DNA of 64,000 bases from Streptomyces roseoviridis. GTDB taxonomy: Bacteria; Actinomycetota; Actinomycetes; Streptomycetales; Streptomycetaceae. The stretch spans positions 3,410,001-3,474,000 of the forward strand of contig NZ_BAAAWU010000001.1 of the NCBI RefSeq assembly GCF_039535235.1. The letters are read 5' to 3'. A program made the translations under genes and the position numbers. The notes under the pieces are model-generated. The model searched no databases. It was not told the origin of the DNA and saw only the letters and a program-made list of their open reading frames with translations. Of this stretch, positions 8,652 to 17,183 are shown one piece after another. Each line of letters starts with the position of its first letter. The first letter of the stretch is position 1.

Positions 8652-9866
8652 GTGAAGATCACCATCGTCGGCGGCGGACCCGGCGGGCTCTACCTCTCGA
8701 TCCTGATGAAGCGCCAGGACCCGTCCCACGAGGTCACGGTCTACGAACGGAACCCGGCGGGCGCCACCTACGGCTGGGGTGTCACCTACTGGGCGGGGCT
8801 CCTGGACAAGCTGCGCGCCGGGGATCCGGAGTCGGCCGACGCGATCGTCGCCGCCTCGGTGACCTGGACCGACGGCGTGGCCATCGTCCGCGACCAGCGC
8901 ACCGTGCACCGCGGCGACGCGGGCTTCGGCATCGGGCGGCGCCGGATGCTGGCACTGCTCGCCGACCGGGCCCGGGAGCTCGGCGTACGGGTCGCGTACG
9001 AGCACCCCGTCAGCGGCCCCGACGCCCCCGAGCTCGCCGGCTCCGACCTCGTCGTCGCCGCCGACGGGGTGAACAGCGCGCTGCGCGAAGCGCACTCCGA
9101 CCGCTTCGGCGCCGAGGTCACCAGCGGACGCAACCACTACGTCTGGCTGGGCACGACCAAGGTCTTCGACTCCTTCAGCTTCGCCTTCAAGGAGACCGCG
9201 CACGGCTGGATCTGGTGCTACGCCTACGGCTTCAGCGGCGAGCAGTCGACCTGCGTGGTCGAGTGCGGACCGGACGCCTGGACGGGCCTCGGGCTCGACC
9301 GCATGAACGAGGCCGACTCCCTGCGGCTCCTGGAGAAGCTGTTCGCCGACCTCCTCGACGGCGAGCCCCTGATCGGCCGCGGCGAGCAGGCCGGCACCGC
9401 CGCACCCGCCCAGTGGCTCACCTTCCGCACCCTGACCAACCGGACCTGGCACCACGGAAACCTGGTCCTCCTCGGCGACGCCGCCCACACCACGCACTAC
9501 TCGATCGGCGCCGGCACCACCCTGGCCCTGGAGGACGCCCTGGCCCTCGCCGCCGCCCTGCGCGACCCGTCGACGCCCCTGGACGCGGCCCTCACCGCGT
9601 ACGGCCGCCGGCGCCGCTCCGAGCTCGTCTCGGCACAGAGCGCGGCCCGCTACAGCGCCCGGTGGTACGAGAACCTGCCCCGCTACATGCGTCTGGAGCC
9701 GGCCCGGATGTTCGCCCTGCTCGGCCAGCGGCACTCGCCGCTGCTCCCGCACATCCCGCCCCAGCTCTACTACCGGCTCGACCGCACCGCCGAGCGGCTG
9801 GAGGCCCTGCGCCGCCTCAAGCGCTGGCTGGGCCCCCGGCTGGCCCGCGCCGCCCACCGCCCCTGA
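8652..9866 (+). CDS. FAD-dependent monooxygenase (class A flavoprotein hydroxylase)
   Basis: A 404-residue flavoprotein. It has the dinucleotide-binding GGGPGG at the N-terminus (ITIVGGGPGGLYLSILMK), the DG motif LVVAADGVNSALRE around residue 137, and the ribityl-binding GD motif LVLLGDAAHTTHYSIGAGTTLALEDA around 275-298. The YERNP / YGWGVTYW segment resembles salicylyl-CoA 5-hydroxylase-type enzymes. The likely reaction is NAD(P)H- and O2-dependent hydroxylation of an aromatic or CoA-linked substrate, which cannot be named. GTG 8652 is preceded by GGGAG at 8642. A 39-bp tandem repeat begins within the last codons. No pathway partners adjoin. Confidence 0.88.
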   Translation: MKITIVGGGPGGLYLSILMKRQDPSHEVTVYERNPAGATYGWGVTYWAGLLDKLRAGDPESADAIVAASVTWTDGVAIVRDQRTVHRGDAGFGIGRRRMLALLADRARELGVRVAYEHPVSGPDAPELAGSDLVVAADGVNSALREAHSDRFGAEVTSGRNHYVWLGTTKVFDSFSFAFKETAHGWIWCYAYGFSGEQSTCVVECGPDAWTGLGLDRMNEADSLRLLEKLFADLLDGEPLIGRGEQAGTAAPAQWLTFRTLTNRTWHHGNLVLLGDAAHTTHYSIGAGTTLALEDALALAAALRDPSTPLDAALTAYGRRRRSELVSAQSAARYSARWYENLPRYMRLEPARMFALLGQRHSPLLPHIPPQLYYRLDRTAERLEALRRLKRWLGPRLARAAHRP

Positions 9867-9985
9867 CCAACCGCCGACCCCGCCCGCGCCGCCCACCGGC
9901 CCTGACCAACCGCCGACCCCGCCCGCGCCGCCCACCGGCACTAACCACGCACCGGCCCCGCCCGCGCCGCCCACCGGCCCTGACC
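9844..9985. repeat. 39-bp tandem repeat, 3.6 copies, starting inside a CDS
   Basis: Copies begin at 9844, 9883, 9922 and 9961, an exact 39-bp period anchored by CCCGCGCCGCCCACCG. The first copy encodes the last residues (ARAAHRP) and stop of the monooxygenase; later copies are downstream. Copies 1-2 are almost identical and copies 3-4 have diverged, indicating recent local duplication. Confidence 0.9.
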
Positions 9986-10037
9986 GCGCCCCCACCGCCC
10001 GGCAGGGCCGGCCCGTCCGGCATGACACCATCAGTGC

Positions 10038-10538
10038 GTGCTCGACATCGGCTACTCCCTCTCCCGCCGCTTCCCCGACCCCCCGCAGACCGACTACCGC
10101 CGCGCGGACGTCCACGCGCTGCGGCACGACCTGTTCTGCGGTGACGTGTACCTCGCGGACACCGACAAGGACCGTGAAGTGTCCACAGCCTGGGGATGGG
10201 TGCCCGTGCTCGACTTCGCGTGGGCGCTGTGCGACATCGTCGAGCAGCTCGACCGCGACCCGCGCGGCAGCCGCGCCGCCCAGCCCCAGTACGCGGAGCT
10301 CGACTTCACCGAGTCCTCCGACCGCATGCTCTTCGAGCGCCGCTTCGGCTGGGTGGACGTCGAGGCCGACTGGATGCCGGGCGACGAGCCCCCGCTCACT
10401 TTCAACCACGCCGAACTGCGCCGCGAAGCCCGCGACTTCCTGCACGACCTGATCGCCGACCTCACCGACATGCACGAGGGCCTCGCGGACAACCCGGTGG
10501 TGTGGGACCTCCAGACACGCTTCCCCCGACTGCCGTAG
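10038..10538 (+). CDS. conserved hypothetical protein, 166 aa
   Basis: A soluble 166-residue protein (MLDIGYSLSRRFPDPPQTDYRRADVHAL..) with no signal peptide or membrane segment and no motif I recognise. It has many aromatic and acidic residues, for example GWVPVLDFAWALCDIVEQLD and ELRREARDFLHDLIADLTDMHEGL, the latter a likely amphipathic helix. Codon use is typical of neighbouring genes, so it is a real gene. GTG 10038 is the only reasonable start, without a clear ribosome site. It sits between the 39-bp repeat tract and a convergent pentapeptide-repeat gene. Confidence 0.75.
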   Translation: MLDIGYSLSRRFPDPPQTDYRRADVHALRHDLFCGDVYLADTDKDREVSTAWGWVPVLDFAWALCDIVEQLDRDPRGSRAAQPQYAELDFTESSDRMLFERRFGWVDVEADWMPGDEPPLTFNHAELRREARDFLHDLIADLTDMHEGLADNPVVWDLQTRFPRLP

Positions 10539-10573
10539 GCACGCGCACGCACGCCCGCCGGCCCCCGTACGGC

Positions 10574-11236
10574 TCAGTCCTCCACCCGCACCCCCAACTG
10601 CGCCGCGAACAGCGGCGCCAGGTCGATCAGCTGCGCCGCGGAGACCACCGCGCCCGCCAGCGAGTCCACCCCCCGGGCGATCTCCAGGCGCTGGACGGTC
10701 CGCAGGTCCACGTCCTTCAGGCTCGCCCCGCCGAAGTCCGCCCCGACGAGCACGCAGTCCCGGAACTCCACCCTCTCCAGGCGCGCACCGCCGAAGTCCG
10801 GCTCGCCGAGCACGCACCCCTCGAAGAGGACGTCCTTCAGCCTGGCCGCCCGCAGGTTCAGGTAATCGGCCTTGCCGCCCCGGATCCACACCCTCTCCAG
10901 CACGGCCCCGTGCAACTGCGCCCCGCCCAGCCGCGCCTCCCGCACCTCGACGTCCCGCAGCTGCGCCCCCGCCAGGTCCGTGCCCACCCCCCGTACCCCG
11001 TCGAGAACGGAGTCGAGGAACCGGGCCGACGTCAGCCGCGCCCCGTCGAGCCCGCAGTCCCGCACCAGGCAGTCCAGAAACCGGGCCCCCGCCCCGTCCT
11101 GCCCCGCGAGGTCGAGCCCCGCGAGCTCCACGCCGTCGTAGTCCCCGTCCGGCTCCAGACCGCCGCCCCCGTACGCCTCCAGCGGCGGCAGCCGCACCTC
11201 CGGCCGCCTCACCTCCGGAACTCTCCGTCGCTTCAT
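10574..11236 (-). CDS. pentapeptide-repeat protein
   Basis: A 220-residue protein in which residues about 40-195 are successive A(D/N/R)Lxx-type pentapeptides, for example LDLAGQDGAGARFLDCLVRD, ARLTSARFLD and ADFGGASLKDV. These fold as a right-handed quadrilateral beta helix. Some relatives (Qnr, MfpA) mimic DNA and protect gyrase, but most have unknown function, and no neighbouring gyrase or toxin gene suggests that here. ATG 11236 (MKRRRVPEV) follows GATGGGGGC; an upstream in-frame GTG at 11254 is less likely. Confidence 0.88.
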   Translation of the reverse strand: MKRRRVPEVRRPEVRLPPLEAYGGGGLEPDGDYDGVELAGLDLAGQDGAGARFLDCLVRDCGLDGARLTSARFLDSVLDGVRGVGTDLAGAQLRDVEVREARLGGAQLHGAVLERVWIRGGKADYLNLRAARLKDVLFEGCVLGEPDFGGARLERVEFRDCVLVGADFGGASLKDVDLRTVQRLEIARGVDSLAGAVVSAAQLIDLAPLFAAQLGVRVED

Positions 11237-11341
11237 GCCCCCATCGTGACCCACGCCACTGACATCGCCCCCGCCGCGATGTCACGAACCGGCCCGCCCC
11301 GCCCGTCCCCTTCGTGAAACCCGACACGAGGAGCCGGAGAG

Positions 11342-12514
11342 ATGCGGAAGATCACGATCGTCGGCGGCGGATTCGCCGGACTGACCGCGGCCGTCACCGC
11401 CGCCGAGGCGGGCACCGAGGTCACCCTGTACGAGGCCCACCAGACCCTCGGCGGCCGGGCCCGCACGGCCGCCGGCCCGTACCTGACCAACGAGGGCCCG
11501 CACGCCCTCTACAACGGCGGCCCGCACTGGACCTGGCTGAAGCAGCGCGGGCTGCTCGGCCCCCTCGCCCCGCTCCCGCCGCTGGAGGCCGCCAGGCTCC
11601 GGTTCCACCACCGGGGCGCCCTGCGCCGCCTGCCGCCGCTCGGCTTCCTGCGCCAGGCTCTCCGCGGCGCCGACCGGGCGCCGGTGGACCTGGACTTCAG
11701 GACCTGGGCCGGCCGGCTCGCCGGCCCCGACACGGCCCGCGCGGCCGCCGTGTACAGCGGGGTCGCACTCTTCCACCACGACCCGGGCGCGCTCTCGGCC
11801 CGCTTCGTGCAGGAGCGGCTGCACCGGGCCGCGACGGTCCCGCCGGAGGCGCACTACGTCAAGGGCGGCTGGGGGCGGCTGGTCGACCGGATGGCCGGGC
11901 GCGCCCGGGAGCTGGGCGTGCGCATCGAGACCTCGGCCCGGATCGACGCCCTCGGCGACCTGCCGCTCGCCGACGGCCCGGTGATCGTCGCGACCTCCCT
12001 GCCGGCCGCCGCCCGGCTCCTCGACGACCCGTCGCTGACCTGGGAGTCCGGCCGTACCGTCCTGTTCGACCTGGCGCTGCGGACCCGCAAGGGCGACCCG
12101 TTCGCGATCTCGGACCTCGACGCACCGGGATGGGTCGAACGGTTCACGGCCCAGGACCCGGGCCTCGCCCCGGCCGGCGAGCAGCTGATCCAGGCACAGC
12201 TGCCGATCGGCCCCGGCGAGTCCCGGGCGGACGGCGTCGCGCACGCGGAGCGGCTGCTCGACCTGGGCTTCGAGGGCTGGCGGGACCGTACGGTGTGGCG
12301 CCGCGCGGCCGTCTCCACCGGGCGTACGGGCGCGGTCGACCGGCCCGGCACCACCTGGCGCGACCGGCCGGCGATCGACCGGGGCGACGGGATCTACGTG
12401 GTGGGCGACCAGGTCGCGGCGCCCGGCGTGCTGTCGGAGGTGTCGTTCACGAGCGCGGTGGAGGCGGTGTCGCTGGCGCTGCGGCAGCGGGCCCTTGACC
12501 TCAACTCCGCTTGA
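11342..12514 (+). CDS. FAD-dependent amine oxidase/desaturase-like flavoprotein
   Basis: A 390-residue flavoprotein with an N-terminal GGGFAGL dinucleotide motif, then the FAD contact LGGRARTAAGPYLTNEGPHALY typical of phytoene-desaturase/protoporphyrinogen-oxidase relatives, and a C-terminal FAD motif GIYVVGDQVAAPGVLSEVSFTSAVEA. The substrate is unknown. The ribosome site GGAGCCGGAGAG precedes ATG 11342. No carotenoid or haem genes adjoin, so it is annotated only by fold. Confidence 0.85.
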   Translation: MRKITIVGGGFAGLTAAVTAAEAGTEVTLYEAHQTLGGRARTAAGPYLTNEGPHALYNGGPHWTWLKQRGLLGPLAPLPPLEAARLRFHHRGALRRLPPLGFLRQALRGADRAPVDLDFRTWAGRLAGPDTARAAAVYSGVALFHHDPGALSARFVQERLHRAATVPPEAHYVKGGWGRLVDRMAGRARELGVRIETSARIDALGDLPLADGPVIVATSLPAAARLLDDPSLTWESGRTVLFDLALRTRKGDPFAISDLDAPGWVERFTAQDPGLAPAGEQLIQAQLPIGPGESRADGVAHAERLLDLGFEGWRDRTVWRRAAVSTGRTGAVDRPGTTWRDRPAIDRGDGIYVVGDQVAAPGVLSEVSFTSAVEAVSLALRQRALDLNSA

Positions 12515-12526
12515 GGTTGAAAGCTG

Positions 12527-12564
12527 GGCTCCGCCACCGGGTCCGGGGCCCGGGTCACGGAGCC
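12527..12564 (+). terminator. hairpin downstream of flavoprotein
   Basis: GGCTCCG (12527-12533) pairs with CGGAGCC (12558-12564), with further partial pairing inside. A second small hairpin, ACCTCAA/TTGAGGT, overlaps the stop codon at 12498-12517. Confidence 0.45.
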
Positions 12565-12623
12565 ACGGGGCCCGAGGCCGGGGCCGGGGCCGGGGGCACG
12601 CCGCAGCACCGCAGTACCGCCGC

Positions 12624-12696
12624 ACCACGCGTACGCGGCACCGCACGACCCCGCGCGTACGCGGCACCGCACCGCACCACGCGTACGCGGCATCAC
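12624..12696. repeat. three copies of CGCGTACGCGGCACCGC
   Basis: The gap before the quinone reductase holds three near-identical units (around 12624, 12649 and 12676, spacing 25-27 bp), each centred on the self-complementary CGCGTACGCG. This could be a small repeat expansion or a set of binding sites. Confidence 0.6.
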
Positions 12697-12752
12697 ACCG
12701 CGCACCCGCCCGCCACCGCCCGCCCACCCACCCGAGCCACAGGGGAGCCACC

Positions 12753-13736
12753 ATGCACGCCATCCGCCTCCACGCCTTCGGCCCCGCCGAGAACCTCCGC
12801 TACGAGGAGACCGCCGACCCGGTCCCGGGCCCCGGCCAGGTCCGCATCAAGGTCGCGGCGGCCGGCGTGCACCTCCTCGACACGGTGCTCCGCCAGGGCG
12901 AGACGGGCCCCTTCCCCGCCCCCGCCCCACTGCCCACCGTCCCCGGCCGCGAGGTCGCCGGCACGGTGGACGCCCTCGGCGACGGCACCGACCCGGCCTG
13001 GCTCGGCCGACGGGTCGTCGCCCACCTGGGCATGGCGCCCGGGGGCTACGCCGAACTCGCCGTCACCGACGCCGCCCGCCTGCACCCCCTGCCCGACCAC
13101 CTCGGCGAGGCGGAGGCCGTCGCCATGATCGGCACCGGCCGCACCACCCTCGGCATCCTGCAGTTCACCGAACTCGGCCCCGACTCGGTCGCGATCGTCC
13201 CGGCCGCGGCGGGCGGCATCGGCACGCTCCTCGTGCAGTACGCCAAGAACGCCGGCGCCACCGTCATCGGCCTGGCGGGCGGCCCGGAGAAGACCGCCCG
13301 CGTCGCGGAGAACGGCGCGGACCTCGCGGTCGACTACAAGGAGCCGAGCTGGCCGGAACAGGTCCGCTCCCACCTCGGGGACCGTCGGGCGACGATCGTC
13401 TTCGACTCGGTGGGCGGCGACACGGCCCGCGCCGCCGTCGACCTCCTCGGCAAGGGCGGACAGCACCTCGTCTTCGGCTGGTCCAGCGGCACGGAACTCA
13501 CCCTCACCGAGGAGGAGCAGACCGCCCGCGGCATCACGTCGACGTCGGTCCTCGGCCCCGTGATGCTCCAGAAGGCCGGCGGCGACATCCGCACCCTCGA
13601 ACTCGCCGCCCTCGCCGCCGCCACCGAGGGCACCCTCCGCCCCGCGGTCCAACCCTTCCGCCTCTCCGAGGCGGCCGCGGCCCACCGCGCCCTGGAGACC
13701 AGGGCCACGATGGGCAAGGTGGTCCTGATCCCCTGA
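12753..13736 (+). CDS. zinc-independent quinone oxidoreductase (MDR superfamily)
   Basis: A 327-residue medium-chain reductase of the zeta-crystallin/QOR type. The N-terminal GroES-like domain has PGREVAGTVDALGDG, and the Rossmann domain has AAAGGIGTLLVQYAKNAGATVIG, the QOR version of the NADP-binding AxxGGVG motif. Zinc-ligand cysteines are absent, as expected for QOR. It should reduce quinones or enones with NADPH. ATG 12753 follows AGGGGAGCC. Confidence 0.9.
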   Translation: MHAIRLHAFGPAENLRYEETADPVPGPGQVRIKVAAAGVHLLDTVLRQGETGPFPAPAPLPTVPGREVAGTVDALGDGTDPAWLGRRVVAHLGMAPGGYAELAVTDAARLHPLPDHLGEAEAVAMIGTGRTTLGILQFTELGPDSVAIVPAAAGGIGTLLVQYAKNAGATVIGLAGGPEKTARVAENGADLAVDYKEPSWPEQVRSHLGDRRATIVFDSVGGDTARAAVDLLGKGGQHLVFGWSSGTELTLTEEEQTARGITSTSVLGPVMLQKAGGDIRTLELAALAAATEGTLRPAVQPFRLSEAAAAHRALETRATMGKVVLIP

Positions 13737-13759
13737 GCCTCCCGACCACTGAGGGCCCG

Positions 13760-14095
13760 TCAGACCCCCAGCACGTCCCAGGAGTGCCCCTTGAACTCCT
13801 TCAGGAAGTCGGGGTGGTCCTCCCACATCCGGGCGACGGAGCGCAGCACGTCCCAGTTGTGCTCCAACGCCTGGTCCACCACCTGCCGCAGCTCCGGCGC
13901 CGACTCCCGCTTCTCCACGAGCCCGTTCACGGCCGACGCCGCCTGCACCGTGTACCGCAGCGCGCGCAGCGCCCGGGAGGTGTCGTCCATCCCGAACCCG
14001 TGATCACTGCCGTTCTCGGGGTCGAAGAGCGGCGTGAGCCGCGCCTCGATGAAAGCGGTGATCCGCTCGAACCGCTGCTGAATGTCCATGTCCAT
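13760..14095 (-). CDS. conserved hypothetical protein, 111 aa
   Basis: A small, soluble, mostly helical protein (MDMDIQQRFERITAFIEARLTPLFDPENGS..) rich in charged residues and Trp (HNWDVLRSVARMWEDHPDFLKEF). No recognised domain. GGAAGGGGGG lies just upstream, serving either ATG 14095 or ATG 14089. It converges on the quinone reductase with a 23-bp gap. Confidence 0.75.
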   Translation of the reverse strand: MDMDIQQRFERITAFIEARLTPLFDPENGSDHGFGMDDTSRALRALRYTVQAASAVNGLVEKRESAPELRQVVDQALEHNWDVLRSVARMWEDHPDFLKEFKGHSWDVLGV

Positions 14096-14218
14096 GCCCC
14101 CCTTCCTACCGTCTCGCCGGGTCTCCCGCCGAACCGGCCGGCCAACGCCGGTCCCCCGCCGCCGACGCCGGCACCCGTCCCGCCGGCTCGCGCCGCCGGC
14201 CCGCGAGCGCCCCTGGCC

Positions 14219-14695
14219 CTACGCCCTCGTCCCCAGCTCCTTCAGCGCCGCGTCCGTCAGCCGGTAGACCGTCCACTCGTCCTGCGGACGGGCGCCCAGC
14301 GACTCGTAGAAGGCGATCGAGGGGGCGTTCCAGTTGAGGACGGACCACTCCAGGCGCTCGTAGCCGCGCTCCACGCAGATGCGGGCGAGCTCGGCGAGCA
14401 GGGCCCTGCCGTGGCCGCCGCCGCGGAGGGCGGGGCGGACGTAGAGGTCCTCCAGGTAGATGCCGTGGACCCCGCGCCAGGTGGAGAAGTTGAGGAACCA
14501 CAGGGCGAAGCCCGCCACCTCGCCGTCGGCGGTCTCCGCGATGTGGGCGTAGGCGGCGGGCCGTTCGCCGAAGAGGGCCTCGTGGAGCTGCTCCGGAGTC
14601 GCGCGGGCCTCGTCGAGCGCCTTCTCGTAGTCGGCGAGCTCGCGGATCATCTGGTGGACGACGGGAACGTCGGCAGGCGTGGCAGTACGGATCAT
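14219..14695 (-). CDS. GNAT-family N-acetyltransferase
   Basis: A 158-residue GNAT beginning MIRTATPADVPVVHQMIRELADYEK. The acetyl-CoA binding strand-helix is LYVRPALRGGGHGRALLAELARI, followed by the conserved LEWSVLNWNAPSIAFYESLGA, features of the diamine/spermidine acetyltransferase group (SSAT-like: WRGVHGIYLEDLYV). It probably acetylates a polyamine, thialysine or related amine. ATG 14695 is 19 bp downstream of the phosphotransferase stop, suggesting one transcript; an upstream GTG at 14710 is possible. Confidence 0.87.
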   Translation of the reverse strand: MIRTATPADVPVVHQMIRELADYEKALDEARATPEQLHEALFGERPAAYAHIAETADGEVAGFALWFLNFSTWRGVHGIYLEDLYVRPALRGGGHGRALLAELARICVERGYERLEWSVLNWNAPSIAFYESLGARPQDEWTVYRLTDAALKELGTRA

Positions 14696-14714
14696 GGAGT
14701 CAGAGTGCACCGGA

Positions 14715-15671
14715 TCACCCCCGCCGGGCCAGCAGGTTCCGCGCGATGGACACCTGGTCCGGGTCGAGGGCCGGCTCACCGTCCTCGACGTCCCACAGGC
14801 CGTTCTGCAACACCCGGCCCAGGGTCCAGGCCACGGCCCGCCCTCGGTCGAGGCCCAGGTGCTCGGTGAGCAGGTCGAAGCGCCACAGCACCTCCCCGGG
14901 ATCCGGCACACCGCCCCCGGCCCCCGCCCCGGCCCCCTTCCCGGCCCCGGCCGCGCCCCCGGACCCGGCCTCGTCCCACAGGTCGGTGAGCGCCGGGAGC
15001 AGGTCGAAGCCCGGATCGCCCGCCAGCGGCTTCGGATCGATGGCCAGCCACGGCTCCCGCTCGGAGGCCAGGATGTTGTCGTAGTGCAGGTCCCAGTGCA
15101 GCAACCGGTCCCCCGGCTCGCCCATGACCTCCCGTACCGCCGCCGCACAGTCCCGCAGCAGCGCCGCGTCCTCGGCCCCCAGCCGGGCCGCGGCCGCCGG
15201 GGTCGCCGCCACCATGTCCGCCGCGACGTCACCGAGCCGCCGCAGCCCGGGCGGCGCCGGGACCGCCACCAACCGGCGCAGCAGACCGGCCAGGATCCGC
15301 ACCGCCTCCCTCGAGTCCCCCAGCGTCGACAGGTGCCGCGTCTCGTCCGCCCGCTCCAGCAGCATCGTGCCCGTGCCCGGGTCGTGCTCCAGGAGCCGAA
15401 CCGCCCCCGCGCCGTCCCAGGTCCGCAGCGCGACCGGCTCCCCCTCCGACTCCTCGTCCAGCAGCTGCAGCTTGAGCGCGGCCGGCACACCGTCCCGCGT
15501 CACCGGCAGCACCAGCGAGGCCACCCCGTACAGGGACGGCCCCGTCACCCGCAGCCCCCACCGGCCGAGGAACTCCTCCGCCCGCCCCGGCAGCGCGGCG
15601 ACGAACGCCCGCCCCGCCTCACCGTTGTACCGCGCCTGCGACGCCGCCAGTTCCGCCGGAATCTCGATCAC
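14715..15671 (-). CDS. aminoglycoside/hydroxyurea kinase-like protein (APH(6)-type fold)
   Basis: A 318-residue small-molecule kinase with the catalytic motif HWDLHYDNIL (H-x-D-x4-N) and the Mg-binding IDPKPLAGDPGFDLLPAL. Both are characteristic of the streptomycin 6-kinase/hydroxyurea-kinase family. An Ala/Gly-rich linker (SGGAAGAGKGAGAGAGGG) interrupts the C-terminal half. GTG 15671 (MIEIPAELAAS) is the sensible start. It pairs with a downstream GNAT gene; the two could modify a shared substrate, but no antibiotic cluster is present, so a resistance role is only a guess. Confidence 0.85.
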   Translation of the reverse strand: MIEIPAELAASQARYNGEAGRAFVAALPGRAEEFLGRWGLRVTGPSLYGVASLVLPVTRDGVPAALKLQLLDEESEGEPVALRTWDGAGAVRLLEHDPGTGTMLLERADETRHLSTLGDSREAVRILAGLLRRLVAVPAPPGLRRLGDVAADMVAATPAAAARLGAEDAALLRDCAAAVREVMGEPGDRLLHWDLHYDNILASEREPWLAIDPKPLAGDPGFDLLPALTDLWDEAGSGGAAGAGKGAGAGAGGGVPDPGEVLWRFDLLTEHLGLDRGRAVAWTLGRVLQNGLWDVEDGEPALDPDQVSIARNLLARRG

Positions 15672-15737
15672 CCGACCGACCCTAAACTCCACCGCCCCCG
15701 GTAACCTCCCGCCCACGGACCCGGAAGAGGGATACAC

Positions 15738-17129
15738 ATGAGCAGCACGGTCAACGGCGGCATCTCGTTCTGGTACGCCCAGGAGGGCGCCGCCCCGCCC
15801 CGCGAACCGCTGCCCGGCGACCGCACCGCCGACGTCTGCATCGTCGGCGGCGGCTACACCGGCCTGTGGACCGCCTACTACCTCAAGAAGGCCGTCCCCT
15901 TCCTCGACATCACCGTCCTCGAATCCGCCTTCTGCGGCTACGGCGCCTCCGGCCGCAACGGCGGCTGGCTCTACAACGGCATCGCCGGCCGCGACCGCTA
16001 CGCCCGGCTGCACGGCCACGAAGCCGCCGTACGCCTCCAGCACGCCATGAACGACACCGTCACCGAGGTCATCGACGTCTGCGCGGCCGAGGGCATCGAC
16101 GCCGACATCCACCGCGGCGGCGTCCTGGAGGTCGCCCACTCCCCCGCCCAGCTCTCCCGCCTCAGGGAATTCCACGCCGCCGAGCTCACCTTCGGCGAGA
16201 AGGACCGCGAACTGTACGGCGCCCGCGAAACCGCCGAACGCATCCGCGTCACCGGCGCCGTCGGCTCCACCTGGACCCCGCACGGCGCCCGCCTCCACCC
16301 GGTCAAGCTCGTCAAGGGCCTCGCCACCGCCGTCGAGGCGCTCGGCGTCACCATCCACGAATCCACCCCGGTCACCGAGATCCGCCCGAAGCACGCCGTC
16401 ACCCCGTACGGCACGGTCCGCGCGCCCTACGTGCTGCGCTGCACCGAGGGCTTCACCGCCTCCCTCGCCGGGCAGCGCCGCACCTGGCTCCCGATGAACT
16501 CCTCCATGATCGCCACCGAGCCGCTGACCGACGCCCAGTGGGACTCCATCGGCTGGAACGGCATGGAAACCCTCGGCGACATGGCCCACGCCTACATGTA
16601 CGCCCAGCGCACCGCCGACGGCCGCATCGCACTCGGCGGCCGGGGCGTCCCCTACCGCTACGGCTCGAAGACCGACAACGACGGCCGCACCCAGCCACGG
16701 ACGATCACCGCCCTGCGCGAGATCCTGATCCGGTTCTTCCCGCAGCTCGCGGGCGTCGGCATCGCCCACGCCTGGTCCGGCGTCCTCGGCGTGCCCCGCG
16801 ACTGGTGCGCCACCGTCACCCTCGACCGCTCCACCGGCCTCGGCTGGGCGGGCGGTTACGTCGGCTCCGGCGTGGCCACCACCAACCTCGCCGCCCGCAC
16901 CCTGCGCGACCTCATCCAGCAGGACTCCGGCCAGTCCGGCCCCACCGACCTGACCACCCTGCCCTGGGTCGACCACCGCGTGCGCAAATGGGAGCCGGAA
17001 CCACTGCGCTGGCTCGGCGTCCAGACGATGTACGCGGCCTTCCGCGGCGCCGACCGCCGCGAATCCACGGCCCGCACGACCACCACCGACCGCGTGGCAA
17101 CCCTGGCCAACCGCCTCAGCGGCCGCTGA
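15738..17129 (+). CDS. FAD-dependent amine/amino-acid oxidase (PuuB/DadA-like)
   Basis: A 463-residue flavoprotein oxidase. The FAD motif is DVCIVGGGYTGLWTAYYLK. It is followed by ESAFCGYGASGRNGGWLY, the segment typical of gamma-glutamylputrescine oxidase and D-amino-acid dehydrogenase relatives, and GLGWAGGYVGSGVATTNLAARTL near the C-terminus. It should oxidise a secondary or primary amine and release H2O2. AGAGGGA precedes the ATG. It is divergent from the kinase-GNAT pair, whose GNAT resembles polyamine acetyltransferases, so a link to amine metabolism is possible. Confidence 0.87.
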   Translation: MSSTVNGGISFWYAQEGAAPPREPLPGDRTADVCIVGGGYTGLWTAYYLKKAVPFLDITVLESAFCGYGASGRNGGWLYNGIAGRDRYARLHGHEAAVRLQHAMNDTVTEVIDVCAAEGIDADIHRGGVLEVAHSPAQLSRLREFHAAELTFGEKDRELYGARETAERIRVTGAVGSTWTPHGARLHPVKLVKGLATAVEALGVTIHESTPVTEIRPKHAVTPYGTVRAPYVLRCTEGFTASLAGQRRTWLPMNSSMIATEPLTDAQWDSIGWNGMETLGDMAHAYMYAQRTADGRIALGGRGVPYRYGSKTDNDGRTQPRTITALREILIRFFPQLAGVGIAHAWSGVLGVPRDWCATVTLDRSTGLGWAGGYVGSGVATTNLAARTLRDLIQQDSGQSGPTDLTTLPWVDHRVRKWEPEPLRWLGVQTMYAAFRGADRRESTARTTTTDRVATLANRLSGR

Positions 17130-17142
17130 CCCGGCCGCCGGA

Positions 17143-17175
17143 CCTGTGGTGCCGCCCGGGAGGGGGCACCACAGG
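17143..17175. terminator. bidirectional terminator oxidase / Mrr-TerD gene
   Basis: A perfect 11-bp stem CCTGTGGTGCC with an 11-base loop lies between two convergent stop codons (17129 and 17184). Confidence 0.75.
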
Positions 17176-17183
17176 GCCCCTCC

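Noticed and set aside
8214-11327. 1037-codon minus-strand open frame
   Set aside because: It runs antisense to senR, the monooxygenase and the 166-aa gene and through repeat tracts; composition is Gly/Arg/Ala filler. Only the pentapeptide gene in another frame is real there.
14715-16976. 753-codon fusion of the kinase to an upstream domain
   Set aside because: The upstream part is antisense to the PuuB-like oxidase. The kinase starts at GTG 15671.
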